64,000 bases of DNA from Autumnicola lenta (GCF_031846515.1 NZ_JAVRHO010000011.1:62001-126000); one strand, 5' to 3'. Positions 1-9,283 are shown, numbered from the stretch's first letter. A program made the numbers and translations. Notes: generated by a model not told the origin, from the letters alone.

Positions 1-2
1 TT

Positions 3-638
3 TACCGGGTCCTGGCTAGATATTTTGGCAGTGCTACGCCAATAAATTCTTCGGAAGGCATTAAAGAGTTTAAGGCCCTGGCAACAGAATTGCTGGACAG
101 AGATAATCCTTCAGCCTTTAATCAGGCTTTAATGGAGTTTGGGGCGCTGCAATGTAAGCCCAAAAATCCATTTTGCGCTACCTGTCCTTTTAATAGTAGT
201 TGCCTTGCATTAAAGGAAAACAGGATTTCCGAACTGCCTGTCAAATTGAAAAAGGGCAAAATCAGGCATCGGTATTTCAATTACCTTGTTTTTCATTCCG
301 AAGAAAATACTACGCTTTTAAATCAAAGAAAGGGAAAGGGAATCTGGAATGGCTTATATGAATTCCCTTTAATAGAGACGGAAAAGCAACTTACGGCTGC
401 AGAATTCCTTCGGCAAGAAGAATTGAGGGAGAAAACAGGTCAAAATGCAGTTATCAGGTTGTATAATGAAAAGCCTGTAGTACATAAATTATCGCATCAG
501 CATATCTATGCACGTTTTTGGTTAATTGAGCCGCAGAAATCACCTGAAAATGGAATTCCTGTATCGAAAATTGCCAAATATCCGGTTCCGGTTTTAATTC
601 AGAATTTCCTTAATGAATATGAGCCTGCGGACTACTGA
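3..638 (+). CDS. mutY: A/G-specific adenine glycosylase, 3' part
   Basis: This is the C-terminal part of MutY, the base-excision repair enzyme that removes adenine mispaired with 8-oxoguanine. The frame is open from the left window edge, so the start codon and the catalytic helix-hairpin-helix region lie outside. The visible reading begins with the RVLARYFG motif typical of MutY, followed by the four cysteines of the [4Fe-4S] cluster with C-X6-C-X2-C-X5-C spacing (about positions 153-203). The last 100 codons form the NUDIX-like domain that recognises 8-oxoG. It lies 100 bp upstream of ssb, an order I know from other Flavobacteriaceae (mutY-ssb-gldE-gldD). Confidence 0.93.
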   Translation, partial: YRVLARYFGSATPINSSEGIKEFKALATELLDRDNPSAFNQALMEFGALQCKPKNPFCATCPFNSSCLALKENRISELPVKLKKGKIRHRYFNYLVFHSEENTTLLNQRKGKGIWNGLYEFPLIETEKQLTAAEFLRQEELREKTGQNAVIRLYNEKPVVHKLSHQHIYARFWLIEPQKSPENGIPVSKIAKYPVPVLIQNFLNEYEPADY

Positions 639-740
639 AGAAAATTTTGTTGAAATTTTATAACTTTCACCTTATTAAGCCGCTAAATTTTTCAGTATTT
701 TACATTGTAATTGAAGAGTTGATATCTAAAATAGAAAAAA

Positions 741-1211
741 ATGACAGGAACACTTAACAAGGTAATGCTAATTGGGCACACGGGAGATGATGTAAAAATG
801 CATTATTTTGAAGGTGGTGGTGTTATTGGACGTTTTCCCCTGGCTACAAACGAAAGTTATACTAACAGGACTACGGGAGAAAAAGTAAATAATACAGAAT
901 GGCACAACGTCGTGGTACGGAATAAGGCTGCTGAAATTTGCGAAAAATATCTCAAAAAAGGGGATAAAGTATACATTGAGGGGCGTATAAAAACCCGTAA
1001 ATGGCAGGATGATCAGGGGAATGAGAGGTATTCTACTGAAGTCCAGTGTACAGAGTTTACTTTTCTTACTCCCAAAGGTGAAAGTAGTTCAGAAAACCAA
1101 TCTCAAAATTCGCCGATGTCTGGAACAAAAAGCCAGTCAAAAAATGATAACTTTGCAAATCAGAATCAACCGATTGGTCAAAGCGAAGAGGAAGATGATT
1201 TGCCATTCTAA
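741..1211 (+). CDS. ssb: Single-stranded DNA-binding protein
   Basis: A 156-residue SSB. Residues 1-110 form the OB fold (start MTGTLNKVMLIG, then the GRF and EWHNVV blocks characteristic of the family). The linker is rich in Gln, Asn and Ser, and the protein ends in the acidic tip EEDDLPF, which docks SSB-interacting repair and replication proteins. ATG start. It lies between mutY and gldE; the stop codon is only 15 bp before the gldE start, so the two are probably co-transcribed. Confidence 0.96.
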   Translation: MTGTLNKVMLIGHTGDDVKMHYFEGGGVIGRFPLATNESYTNRTTGEKVNNTEWHNVVVRNKAAEICEKYLKKGDKVYIEGRIKTRKWQDDQGNERYSTEVQCTEFTFLTPKGESSSENQSQNSPMSGTKSQSKNDNFANQNQPIGQSEEEDDLPF

Positions 1212-1226
1212 GTTTAACTAAAATAT

Positions 1227-2555
1227 TTGCCTTTGGATCCGGAACCTCCCAGTTTGCTATTGCTTTGGGCCGCTTTCGACATAACCGATGTAATAAGTAT
1301 CCTATTCTTATTACTGCTATTGCTATGCTCTGCACTAATCTCTGGTGCTGAAGTTGCTTTTTTTTCCCTTACGCCGGCAAACTTTGTTACAGAAGACGGA
1401 AAGAGGACAAAGACGCAGGAAATTGTAATAAAACTTCTGGATAAACCCAAAAAGTTATTGGCTACCATTCTGGTTGCGAATAATTTTATTAACATTGCTA
1501 TAGTGCTTCTTTTTGATTCCCTTGTAACAGAGATGTTTGGGGAAACAAATATGGAGGTATTCGGCATCGACTTCAGGTTAATAGTAGAAGTAGGTCTGGT
1601 TACATTTCTTATTTTGCTATTTGGTGAAATACTTCCCAAGGTCTATGCAAGCAGGAACAATGTGAAGTTTTCCAATATCATGGCCTATCCAATAAATTTT
1701 TTGGATACATTTTTCTCCCCTCTCAGTACTCCCATGCGTGCGGTCACGCTATATATTCAGGATAAGTTTGGGAGGAAAAGATCTTTTATAAGTATAGATC
1801 ATCTATCCCAGGCGCTGGAGTTAACCAGTGAGGAAGATACTACAAGGGAGGAACAGAAGATTCTAAAAGGTATTGTATCCTTCGGAAATACAGATACAAA
1901 ACAGGTGATGCGTCCCAGAATGGACATTTTCGCTCTTAACGAAGCCGATGCTTACAGGGAAATTATACCTGCCATTATCGAGAATGGGTACTCCAGAATT
2001 CCGGTTTATAAGGAGAATATAGATAATGTTTCAGGGATTCTCTATGTAAAAGATTTGCTTCCGTATATAAACGAACAGGAGTATGAATGGACTAAACTTT
2101 TAAGAGAACCTTATTTTGTGCCTGAAAACAAGAAGCTGGATGATTTATTAAACGATTTCCAGAGTAAAAGAAATCACCTTGCAATAGTGGTGGACGAATA
2201 TGGAGGAACCAGTGGTTTAATATCTCTTGAAGATATAATAGAAGAAATTGTGGGTGATATAAGCGATGAATTTGATGATGAAGATCTGATTTTTTCTAAG
2301 CTTGACGAAAACAATTTCATTTTTGAAGGGAAAACTTCTTTAAAGGACTTTTACAAGATCATAAAACTTGAGGATCCTACTGCTTTTGAGGAACAACGGG
2401 GAGAAGCAGAGACATTAGCAGGATTTTTACTGGAAATCTCAGGCGGGTTTCCTAAGAAAAATGATGAAATTATTTTTCTTAATTATACTTTTAAAGTAGA
2501 AGTGATAGATGATAGGCGCATTAAACAAATAAAACTGAATATAGCACCGATATGA
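1227..2555 (+). CDS. gldE: Gliding motility-associated protein GldE (CNNM/CBS/CorC-type membrane protein)
   Basis: A 442-residue integral membrane protein of the hemolysin/CorC superfamily. Residues 15-180 contain three to four hydrophobic segments (CNNM/DUF21 domain), residues 200-330 the paired CBS domains, and residues 350-440 the small CorC_HlyC domain. In flavobacteria this protein next to gldD is called GldE and is linked to gliding motility. The frame has a TAA at 1215 and the first in-frame ATG lies well after the first membrane helix, so translation must begin at a non-ATG codon: TTG at 1227 or TTG at 1233. The stop overlaps gldD by four bases (ATGA), indicating translational coupling. 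Confidence 0.9.
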   Translation: MPLDPEPPSLLLLWAAFDITDVISILFLLLLLLCSALISGAEVAFFSLTPANFVTEDGKRTKTQEIVIKLLDKPKKLLATILVANNFINIAIVLLFDSLVTEMFGETNMEVFGIDFRLIVEVGLVTFLILLFGEILPKVYASRNNVKFSNIMAYPINFLDTFFSPLSTPMRAVTLYIQDKFGRKRSFISIDHLSQALELTSEEDTTREEQKILKGIVSFGNTDTKQVMRPRMDIFALNEADAYREIIPAIIENGYSRIPVYKENIDNVSGILYVKDLLPYINEQEYEWTKLLREPYFVPENKKLDDLLNDFQSKRNHLAIVVDEYGGTSGLISLEDIIEEIVGDISDEFDDEDLIFSKLDENNFIFEGKTSLKDFYKIIKLEDPTAFEEQRGEAETLAGFLLEISGGFPKKNDEIIFLNYTFKVEVIDDRRIKQIKLNIAPI

Positions 2556-3115
2556 AACTAAGAAGAATGTTGTTCTTAAGCCTGTCGATAGTTTTATTTG
2601 CATGTGCAGATGATCCCCAGCCTAAACCGAAAGGTTTTTTGGCGCTGGAATATCCTGAAGCTGAATATTCCCGAATGGATATCGGCTGTCCATATTCTTT
2701 TGAAAAGAACGAGCTGGCCACTATTTCTCCTTCTCTTACAAATACTCCCTGCTGGATAAATCTTGATTACGAATTAATGAGCGGAGCTATTTATCTCACG
2801 TATCAAAAGGTTAATAACAATCTTGACTCTCTACTTCGGGACGCACAAAAATTGCCCTTGCAGCATACAATCAAGGCCGATGCTATAGAAGGTGATATTT
2901 ACACCAATGATATACGCAATACGTATGGTATGTTTTACGAAGTGTCGGGAAATGCAGCCTCACAGGCTCAGTTTTATTTAACAGATAGTACCAATCATTT
3001 TCTCACAGGCTCGGTTTATTTTGAAAGTCAGCCTAACTACGATTCAATTGTTCCGGCGGCAGATTATCTTAAAAAGGATATCAGGTATCTCATGGAAAGC
3101 CTGGAGTGGAAATAA
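2552..3115 (+). CDS. gldD: Gliding motility lipoprotein GldD
   Basis: A 187-residue lipoprotein. A short basic N-terminus and hydrophobic stretch end in a lipobox with the acylated cysteine at about residue 18 (VLFAC). The mature part shows the GldD hallmark GFLALEYPEAEY followed by CPYSFE. GldD is required for gliding and, with the type IX secretion apparatus, for chitin use in Flavobacterium johnsoniae; its exact role is unknown. It overlaps gldE by four bases. Confidence 0.93.
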   Translation: MKLRRMLFLSLSIVLFACADDPQPKPKGFLALEYPEAEYSRMDIGCPYSFEKNELATISPSLTNTPCWINLDYELMSGAIYLTYQKVNNNLDSLLRDAQKLPLQHTIKADAIEGDIYTNDIRNTYGMFYEVSGNAASQAQFYLTDSTNHFLTGSVYFESQPNYDSIVPAADYLKKDIRYLMESLEWK

Positions 3116-3175
3116 TTTCCGGTTTTCCTTTGAAGCTTTTAAAGAATATCGATTTTTGCAGTTTTAAAAATTGAT

Positions 3176-4084
3176 ATGCCTGCTAAAAATTTAAAGTGGA
3201 TCTATTTGGTCCTTCTTTCCCTGGTTTGGGGAAGTTCGTTTATTCTCATCAAGAAGGGCTTGATTGGCCTTTCAGCTCTCCAGGTGGGGTCTTTCAGGAT
3301 TATCTTTGCTGCAGTTTTCTTAATACTCACTGGCTTTAAAACTTTGCTGAAACTCAACACCTCGCAATGGAAATGGATAATAATTTCAGGATTCGTGGGA
3401 TCCTTTTTTCCTGTATATCTTTTTTCTTTTGCAGAGACGGAGATAGATAGTGCGGTAGCTTCCATTCTGAATGCAACCACTCCGTTATTAACTCTCATCT
3501 TTGGTGGTTTTTTCTTTCGTGCGGTTTTTACTCAGAATAAAGTGCTGGGTGTGGTAATAGGCTTAATCGGTACTCTTGCGTTAATTCTGAGTGGGGCCAG
3601 TGTGAATCCCGATCAGAACTACTTTTATTCGGGTTTGGTTATTGTTGCTACAGGATTTTATGCTATGAATGTAAATATTCTGAAGATGTATATGAAAGAT
3701 ATTTCTGCTTTGGGAATAGCTGCAGGAAATTTTTTTGTTCTTCTTTTTCCAGCCCTGGCAATGCTTTATTTCTCTGGGTTCTTAAGTAATGATTTTACTG
3801 AAGGTAAAATCCTTTCTTCTATAGGTTACGTGGCGATATTGGGCATTTTAGGCACCGGAGTTGCGATGATTATTTTTAACCGGCTGGTGCAAATATCAGA
3901 TCCCGTTTTCACGACCTCAGTTACTTATACGATTCCGGTGGTAGCGCTGGGATGGGGTATTTTGGATGGTGAAATATTTAGTCTCTGGCAGCTTTTCTCA
4001 GCATCTGTTATTATGGTGGGCGTATTTGTGGTAAACCGATCTAAGAGTTTATATACCCCACGTAAAAAGAAATTGGATAAATAA
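3176..4084 (+). CDS. EamA/DMT-family transporter
   Basis: A 302-residue inner-membrane protein with about ten hydrophobic helices arranged as two EamA repeats, the fold of the drug/metabolite transporter superfamily. The first repeat begins with LVWGSSFILIKKG, a conserved N-terminal signature of this group. The substrate cannot be read from the sequence (amino acids, metabolites and drugs are all known in the family). ATG start, 60 bp after gldD, so it may be read from the gldE-gldD transcript. A hairpin follows directly after the stop. Confidence 0.88.
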   Translation: MPAKNLKWIYLVLLSLVWGSSFILIKKGLIGLSALQVGSFRIIFAAVFLILTGFKTLLKLNTSQWKWIIISGFVGSFFPVYLFSFAETEIDSAVASILNATTPLLTLIFGGFFFRAVFTQNKVLGVVIGLIGTLALILSGASVNPDQNYFYSGLVIVATGFYAMNVNILKMYMKDISALGIAAGNFFVLLFPALAMLYFSGFLSNDFTEGKILSSIGYVAILGILGTGVAMIIFNRLVQISDPVFTTSVTYTIPVVALGWGILDGEIFSLWQLFSASVIMVGVFVVNRSKSLYTPRKKKLDK

Positions 4085-4116
4085 AAAAGAGCCGATTTTC
4101 CTAAGAAAACCGACTC
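4083..4116 (-). terminator. Terminator of the M16 peptidase operon
   Basis: A 12-bp imperfect hairpin with a CTAA loop (4089-4116). Read on the minus strand it is followed by a run of six Ts (A run at 4083-4088), so it ends the leftward M16 transcript 20 bp after its stop codon. It lies between two converging genes and may slow transcription in both directions. Confidence 0.7.
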
Positions 4117-4137
4117 ATCTAACATTAGCAAAAATTT

Positions 4138-6198
4138 TTATTCCTGAAAGTCAGCTTCACTTACTCCTTCGTTAATCAGGATTTCAGTTACATCAAACTC
4201 AAATGTCTGAGGACCTGCGGCCTGGGTTAGTTTAAAAGGAAATTTCACACCTTCCACTTCCTGATAGTCACTGTATCCTGTTGGAATAGACATTGTTTGT
4301 CCTGCCTGGGAAACAGTTTGTACAGTCTGTATTTTTAATCCGCTGTCTACGCTGTAGTATGCTTTGTTGTTTTCGGTCAGGGCAACTACATAAGCATCAA
4401 CTCCTTCAATGGTTTCAATTCCTTCTAAAGTAGCATCTCCTGCTTCCAGTTCAGGAAAAGGATTGGCATCTACTTTAGCAGCTGTTATCTGCTCTTCGCT
4501 GTAAGGAATTTTTTGTCCCTGTGCCACAACAAATCCTGCTGCACCATCAAAAACTTGTTTACTCATTACATTTCCACCAACAGATACTTCCTGATTTAAT
4601 TTACCGTCCATAGTTCTTTTTAGAACAAGGTTTAAAGTCATTCCCTGTACAGAAGCTTCAGCCTTCATTACAACACTTTCTATCTCTTCAACAGCATCAC
4701 GTCCACCAATGGCTTCAATATAATCTTCATAAACCTTTTCTACAGTTACAGAAGCATCAACTTCTTTGGCCTGAGGTTTTTCGGCCTCTTCACCAAGTTT
4801 GTTGTAATACTTTACAGGAATTGTTTTTCCTTCAAATTCAATTTTCTCAAGGTTTTCACCAATTTCTGAAGCTTTACCGGCCACTATAATTCTCATATTA
4901 TCAGTTTGATAATACTTATTGGCTACACGTTGGATGTCTTCTGCAGTAACTGCATTGATGTTTTGAAGAAAGTTTTCGTAAAAATCTTCTGAAAGATCAT
5001 TTGTCTTTATGTCTAATGCATAACTGGCAATGGTAGAAGGCTGCTCAAGATCCAGAACGAAGTCACCTGCAAACTTACTTTTTGCATTTTCCAGCATTTC
5101 AGCATCTACGGGCTCTGTTTTAATTCTTCTAATTTCTTTTAGAGACTCTACAATTGCGCTATCGGTTACTGCGTTCCTGACGCTGGCCTGGGCAATAAAT
5201 CTGGAGGCATACTTGTCGGCTCCTGTATTGGTTCTTGCTCCGTAAGTATAGCCTTTATCTTCCCTTAGGTTCATGTTAAGATAACTTCCAAAACTACCAC
5301 CAAGGATTTGATTGGCAACCAGAACAGGGAAGTAATCTGCATCAGACATTTTAAGGTCTATTGTATTTTGAAGTCTTAGTTCGCTCTGTACTGCATTTGG
5401 CATGTCTATAAGGTTGATCTGTGTTGCGTCAACGTTGGTAACAACAGGTAAATCCCGCTCATTTGGAGCTCCGGCTTCCCAGTTGCCAAAGTTCTTTTCG
5501 GCCAGTTCTTTCACTTCAGCAGTTTCAATATCCCCAACTACTACAAGGTAAGCATTGGCAGGTTTGAAGTAACTCTTGTAAAAGCTTTCTACGTCTTCTA
5601 AAGAAACTTTTTCAGTATTTTCCACGGTAGCAAATTCACCATAGGGATGATTAGCTCCATAGGCTAGAGCTGCACTTACACGGCTTGCAATTGAACCTAC
5701 GTCTTTATTGAGAGACTTTAAACCTTCGATTTGTTTATTTTTCTCAGCTTCAAATTCTTCCTGGGTAAATTTTGGCCTTAAAGCTCCTTCAGCCATTAGT
5801 TCCATTACCCGTGGGAAAAACTTGGAGAGAGACCGCGCATAAGCGCTTTCTGATCCAAAACTAATATCAGCTCCCAGGAAGTCGATTTCTTCGTTAAAAG
5901 CGTCTTTAGACATGTTTTCGGTTCCTGTTCCCAATAGGGAAGAAACGAGGGCAGAAGTAGCCGGTTTTTCTTCTGTGTGAGGTTTATTGTCTATAATTAA
6001 AGAAGCAGAAACTCTTGGTAACTTATGATTTTCTACAACCAGGACTTTTAATCCATTGTCTAATGTAAATTCATCAGGCTGTCCAAGATTGATCTTTGGT
6101 GCCGGTCCCGGTTCAGGTTGTTTAGATCGGTCTACCTGCGCAATTGTCGCTGTGGTCAAAAAGCAGGCTATAAATAATGTGAGTATATTAAATTTCAT
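4138..6198 (-). CDS. Secreted M16-family peptidase subunit lacking the zinc motif
   Basis: A 686-residue M16 (pitrilysin) homologue with an N-terminal signal peptide (cleavage near VAQVDR... of the first 20 residues), so it is periplasmic or surface-exposed. Residues 40-470 hold the two M16 half-domains. Where the active enzyme has HxxEH the sequence reads ALVSSLLGTGTEN, so the zinc ligands are missing. Residues 490-686 form an extra domain beginning YEDYIEAIGGRDA, which resembles LolA/outer-membrane lipoprotein-sorting-like domains (inference). It sits 17 bp behind an active M16 partner (6216-7541), the usual active/inactive M16B heterodimer arrangement. Substrate unknown, probably secreted peptides. 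Confidence 0.88.
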   Translation of the reverse strand: MKFNILTLFIACFLTTATIAQVDRSKQPEPGPAPKINLGQPDEFTLDNGLKVLVVENHKLPRVSASLIIDNKPHTEEKPATSALVSSLLGTGTENMSKDAFNEEIDFLGADISFGSESAYARSLSKFFPRVMELMAEGALRPKFTQEEFEAEKNKQIEGLKSLNKDVGSIASRVSAALAYGANHPYGEFATVENTEKVSLEDVESFYKSYFKPANAYLVVVGDIETAEVKELAEKNFGNWEAGAPNERDLPVVTNVDATQINLIDMPNAVQSELRLQNTIDLKMSDADYFPVLVANQILGGSFGSYLNMNLREDKGYTYGARTNTGADKYASRFIAQASVRNAVTDSAIVESLKEIRRIKTEPVDAEMLENAKSKFAGDFVLDLEQPSTIASYALDIKTNDLSEDFYENFLQNINAVTAEDIQRVANKYYQTDNMRIIVAGKASEIGENLEKIEFEGKTIPVKYYNKLGEEAEKPQAKEVDASVTVEKVYEDYIEAIGGRDAVEEIESVVMKAEASVQGMTLNLVLKRTMDGKLNQEVSVGGNVMSKQVFDGAAGFVVAQGQKIPYSEEQITAAKVDANPFPELEAGDATLEGIETIEGVDAYVVALTENNKAYYSVDSGLKIQTVQTVSQAGQTMSIPTGYSDYQEVEGVKFPFKLTQAAGPQTFEFDVTEILINEGVSEADFQE

Positions 6199-6215
6199 TC
6201 TATAAGTTTTTTAAG

Positions 6216-7541
6216 TTATTCCTTTTCGCTTTCCGGAAGGTAATCCAGTTCTAAACGCTGATTCTCGTTAAGATACTCATTGGCAACCCTTTGAATATCT
6301 TCCCTGGTAATATCCCTGTAGATTTCAATTTCTTTATTGATAAGGTCCGTATCACCGTAAAGTACATTGTAAGTGGCGAGCGAAGAAGCGATACCTTCTA
6401 TGCTGCTATTGGAATTTACAAAGCGATTTTCAAATTTATTCTGAAGTTTTTCATATTCCTTTTCTGAAATTAACTCGTTCTGAAGCTTTTCGATTTCTTC
6501 ATCCATGGAGGTGGCAAGAGTATCTAAAGGAGTTTCACCTAAAGCAAGAGCACCCATTACATAGGTTCCATAATCTTCCTGGGATCTGGGGAAAGCCAAC
6601 ACCTGAAGTGCAGTTTTTTCTTCGTCTACCATTTTTTTATACATCCTGGAGCTTCTGCCATCTGTAAGAATAGAAGAAATCATATCTAAAACATAAGCAT
6701 CTTTTTCTACCATAGAAGGTGTACGGTAAACAAAAAGTTTTGCAGGAATTTGGATGTTGCTATCGTATTCTGTCGCTGTGATAGTTTCTGTAATGGGTTC
6801 TTCCTCAATTGAAACTGGCTCGACTTCATTTCCTTCAGGAATCCCGGCGAAGTATTTCTCTATCAGATCTTTAGTTTTCTCCATATCAATATCCCCGGCA
6901 ACAACTAAAGTTGCGTTGTTTGGTCCGTAATATTTATCAAAAAAAGCTTTGAATTCATCAAGCTCGGCTGCATCCAGATCTTCCATGGTGCCAATTACAG
7001 AGTTTTTGTAAGGATGCTTATCAAAAACGTATTTGTTGATACCGGTAGAGTAGATGATCTTACCATAAGGGGCGTTATCTATACGGGAACGTTTCTCCTC
7101 CTTTACAACTTCATTTTGAGTTTCTACACCAATTTCATTTATAACCGGGTGGAGCATTCTTTCAGATTCCATCCATAGACCAAGCTCCAGGTTGTTAGAA
7201 GGAAATGTTTCGTAATAATAAGTTCGGTCCTGCGTGGTATTAGCATTATTACTACCGCCATTAGCAGCGACAATGTCAAACCATTTTCCGCGTTCAATGT
7301 TTTCGGTGCCTTCAAATAAAAGATGCTCAAAGAAGTGAGCAAAGCCAGAACGACCTGCTTCTTCGTCTTTAGCGCCTACGTGATACATTACTCCAACCGT
7401 AGCTACAGGAGCTGTATTGTCCTGGTGTAAAATTACATGTAATCCATTGTCCAGGTTATATTCGGTATACTCTACCTCCTGTCCAATTGCACAGAACCCT
7501 AAAAAGAGGGCGATGGCGGTGGTTTTAATCTTGTGGATCAT
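6216..7541 (-). CDS. Secreted M16-family zinc peptidase, active subunit
   Basis: A 441-residue M16B metallopeptidase with an N-terminal signal peptide ending near IGQEVEYTEY. The inverted zinc motif is intact: HFFEHLLFEGTEN at about residues 68-80 supplies two histidines and the catalytic glutamate, and a downstream glutamate in NEVVKEEKR completes the site. The C-terminal half is the non-catalytic M16 domain. It is the first gene of a two-gene leftward operon with the inactive M16 subunit; the two presumably form the clam-shell heterodimer known for bacterial M16B enzymes. Confidence 0.92.
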   Translation of the reverse strand: MIHKIKTTAIALFLGFCAIGQEVEYTEYNLDNGLHVILHQDNTAPVATVGVMYHVGAKDEEAGRSGFAHFFEHLLFEGTENIERGKWFDIVAANGGSNNANTTQDRTYYYETFPSNNLELGLWMESERMLHPVINEIGVETQNEVVKEEKRSRIDNAPYGKIIYSTGINKYVFDKHPYKNSVIGTMEDLDAAELDEFKAFFDKYYGPNNATLVVAGDIDMEKTKDLIEKYFAGIPEGNEVEPVSIEEEPITETITATEYDSNIQIPAKLFVYRTPSMVEKDAYVLDMISSILTDGRSSRMYKKMVDEEKTALQVLAFPRSQEDYGTYVMGALALGETPLDTLATSMDEEIEKLQNELISEKEYEKLQNKFENRFVNSNSSIEGIASSLATYNVLYGDTDLINKEIEIYRDITREDIQRVANEYLNENQRLELDYLPESEKE

Positions 7542-7717
7542 TTTTTAAGTGGTTTTTTTTATTAATGTCTAAATATAAGTAATTGAAAAGCTTAATTTGT
7601 TACAGGAAAAAGATAATTACTGCAAACCCCCTGATTTATTGGGCTGGAGGAGAAAATTAACAAGCCCTTAAGGCATAAAATGCTAGTTTTTTCCCAAATT
7701 TACTAAGGAAAAACTAA

Positions 7718-8188
7718 ATGACCATGAATAATATAAGTACTCCAGTAAAATTCGGACTCGGTATTGCAGCCGCTCTAATTATATATTTTTTGTTATTATC
7801 TATTTTTGGACTACATCAATATCCGGCCTTTAGTATTTTTAATATGGTGATACTGGGAGCGGGACTTTACTTTGCTATAAAAGGATATAAAAAAGAAGCG
7901 GGTGATAAATTCAAATTTCGGAAAAGTTTTATGGTGGGCTTAACTGCTGGCTTTCTCGCTACGACTATATTTACAATCTTTTTTTTAATTTATGCTACAG
8001 AAATAGATCCGGATTTTATGCTGGATTCCATGCCAATGTGGGTTACCGACTGGTCCTCTACTGTAGGCTTCCTGTTGGTAGGAGTTGGATTGGCCGGTTT
8101 TGCAAGTACGCTGGTTCTTACTTTCGCCTGGACACAACTACATAAGGTTTCCCGTAATACAGAAGAAGGCAAAGAACATACCTTTTAA
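7718..8188 (+). CDS. DUF4199-type membrane protein
   Basis: A 156-residue protein with four hydrophobic helices (about residues 10-30, 34-52, 70-93, 105-130), matching DUF4199, a Bacteroidota membrane family of unknown function. The ATG at 7718 is followed by a second one two codons later (MTMNN), and either could be the start. It lies in front of the ribosomal L21/L27 promoter, divergent from the M16 operon. Confidence 0.72.
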   Translation: MTMNNISTPVKFGLGIAAALIIYFLLLSIFGLHQYPAFSIFNMVILGAGLYFAIKGYKKEAGDKFKFRKSFMVGLTAGFLATTIFTIFFLIYATEIDPDFMLDSMPMWVTDWSSTVGFLLVGVGLAGFASTLVLTFAWTQLHKVSRNTEEGKEHTF

Positions 8189-8214
8189 TTTTAGGATGTA
8201 AATTCCAGAAAGAC

Positions 8215-8245
8215 TTTGTCAATTAATTATTTAGAAGTATATTTG
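8215..8245 (+). promoter_or_regulatory. Bacteroidota sigma-A promoter of rplU-rpmA
   Basis: TTTG at 8215-8218 and TATATTTG at 8238-8245 are separated by 19 bases, an exact match to the Bacteroidota promoter consensus TTTG-N19-TAnnTTTG. It lies about 50 bases before the rplU start. Confidence 0.75.
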
Positions 8246-8297
8246 CACCCGCTTGAAATAAGCAGAATTATCTTTAAATAATTAATTAAAATACGCT

Positions 8298-8795
8298 ATG
8301 TACGCAATTGTAGAGATAGCAGGGCAGCAATTTAAAGTTGCAAAAGACCAGAAAGTATTCGTACACCGTTTGGCGGGAGAAGAAGGAGACAGTGTCTCTT
8401 TTGATAAAGTTCTTCTTACCGGTGATGGTGACGATATTACTTTAGGCGCCCCGGCTATAGAAGGTGCTCTTGTTGGAGCAAAAATTACCCGTCATTTAAA
8501 AGGAGACAAAGTTATTGTTTTCAAGAAGAAAAGACGTAAAGGTTACCGTGTTAAGAATGGACACCGTCAATCTTTAACAGAAATTCAGATTGAAGATATT
8601 ACTTTAAAAGGTGGTAAGAAATCTTCTTCTTCTGAAAAAACTGAAAAGAAAGAAGAGACTAAAGCTAAGTCTGAAAATAAATCTGAGGATTTAAACAACT
8701 ATACTGTTGTTGAATTAAGAGAGATGGCTAAAGACAAAGGTGTTGAAGGATACTCTTCAATGAAGAAAGCAGAATTGGTTGCTGCATTAAGCTAA
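8298..8795 (+). CDS. rplU: 50S ribosomal protein L21 with C-terminal Rho-N/SAP-like extension
   Basis: Residues 1-102 are a complete L21 (start MYAIVEIAGQQFKVAKDQ; KKRRKGYRVKNGHRQ), which binds 23S rRNA in the large subunit. The usual family length is about 103 residues, but this protein has 165: a Lys/Glu/Ser-rich linker (about 105-130) leads to a final 35-residue helix-extended-loop-helix module (NNYTVVELREMAKDKGV...MKKAELVAAL) like the Rho N-terminal/SAP nucleic-acid-binding fold. Such extensions occur in other Bacteroidota L21 proteins. First gene of the rplU-rpmA operon, with a strong promoter at 8215-8245. Confidence 0.95.
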   Translation: MYAIVEIAGQQFKVAKDQKVFVHRLAGEEGDSVSFDKVLLTGDGDDITLGAPAIEGALVGAKITRHLKGDKVIVFKKKRRKGYRVKNGHRQSLTEIQIEDITLKGGKKSSSSEKTEKKEETKAKSENKSEDLNNYTVVELREMAKDKGVEGYSSMKKAELVAALS

Positions 8796-8824
8796 TTTTA
8801 TTAATATACTAAAACTAATATAAG

Positions 8825-9085
8825 ATGGCTCACAAAAAAGGAGTTGGTAGTTCCAAGAACGGTAGGGAATCAGAATCGAAACGCTTAGGTGTAAAGATCT
8901 TTGGAGGACAAGCTGCCGTAGCCGGAAATATCATTGTAAGACAAAGAGGAACTGCACACAATCCAGGTGAGAATGTGTACGCAGGAAAAGATCATACTTT
9001 ACATGCCAGAGTAGATGGCCTTGTAAAATTTACTAAAAAGAAAGACAATAAATCTTACGTTTCTATTGAACCGTTTGAAGCATAA
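8825..9085 (+). CDS. rpmA: 50S ribosomal protein L27
   Basis: An 86-residue L27. The N-terminus MAHKKGVGSSKNGRESESK is the conserved flexible tail that reaches the peptidyl-transferase centre, followed by the RQRGT and NPGENVY blocks. It lies 29 bp after rplU in the usual rplU-rpmA operon and is closed by a rho-independent terminator at 9107-9139. Confidence 0.97.
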   Translation: MAHKKGVGSSKNGRESESKRLGVKIFGGQAAVAGNIIVRQRGTAHNPGENVYAGKDHTLHARVDGLVKFTKKKDNKSYVSIEPFEA

Positions 9086-9106
9086 GCATTTCTTTTTAAG
9101 ATATTT

Positions 9107-9139
9107 GAAGCCTTCAGTGAAAACTGAGGGCTTTTTTTA
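9107..9139 (+). terminator. Terminator of rplU-rpmA
   Basis: A hairpin made of GCCTTCAGT and ACTGAGGGC with a short loop, followed by seven Ts, 25 bp after the rpmA stop. Confidence 0.85.
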
Positions 9140-9153
9140 TTGCGGAAAATAGC

Positions 9154-9176
9154 GGGTTGATAATTGGCATTTCGGA
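9154..9176 (+). repeat. GATAATTGGCA intergenic repeat, copy 1
   Basis: Copy of a dispersed, roughly palindromic motif with core TTGATAATTGGCATTTCGG. Other copies: 9284, 12231 (reverse), 23345, 28107, 28837, 46711, 46772 and 47032. All are between genes. Confidence 0.55.
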
Positions 9177-9283
9177 GTCTTTATTTTAAACTGAAGCAGG
9201 GAAGAGAAGATATAAGAATCCAGATACTCCCTACAATATTCTAAGAAGACGAGAGATTATTTGTGGATTAATGCTGAGATTTC

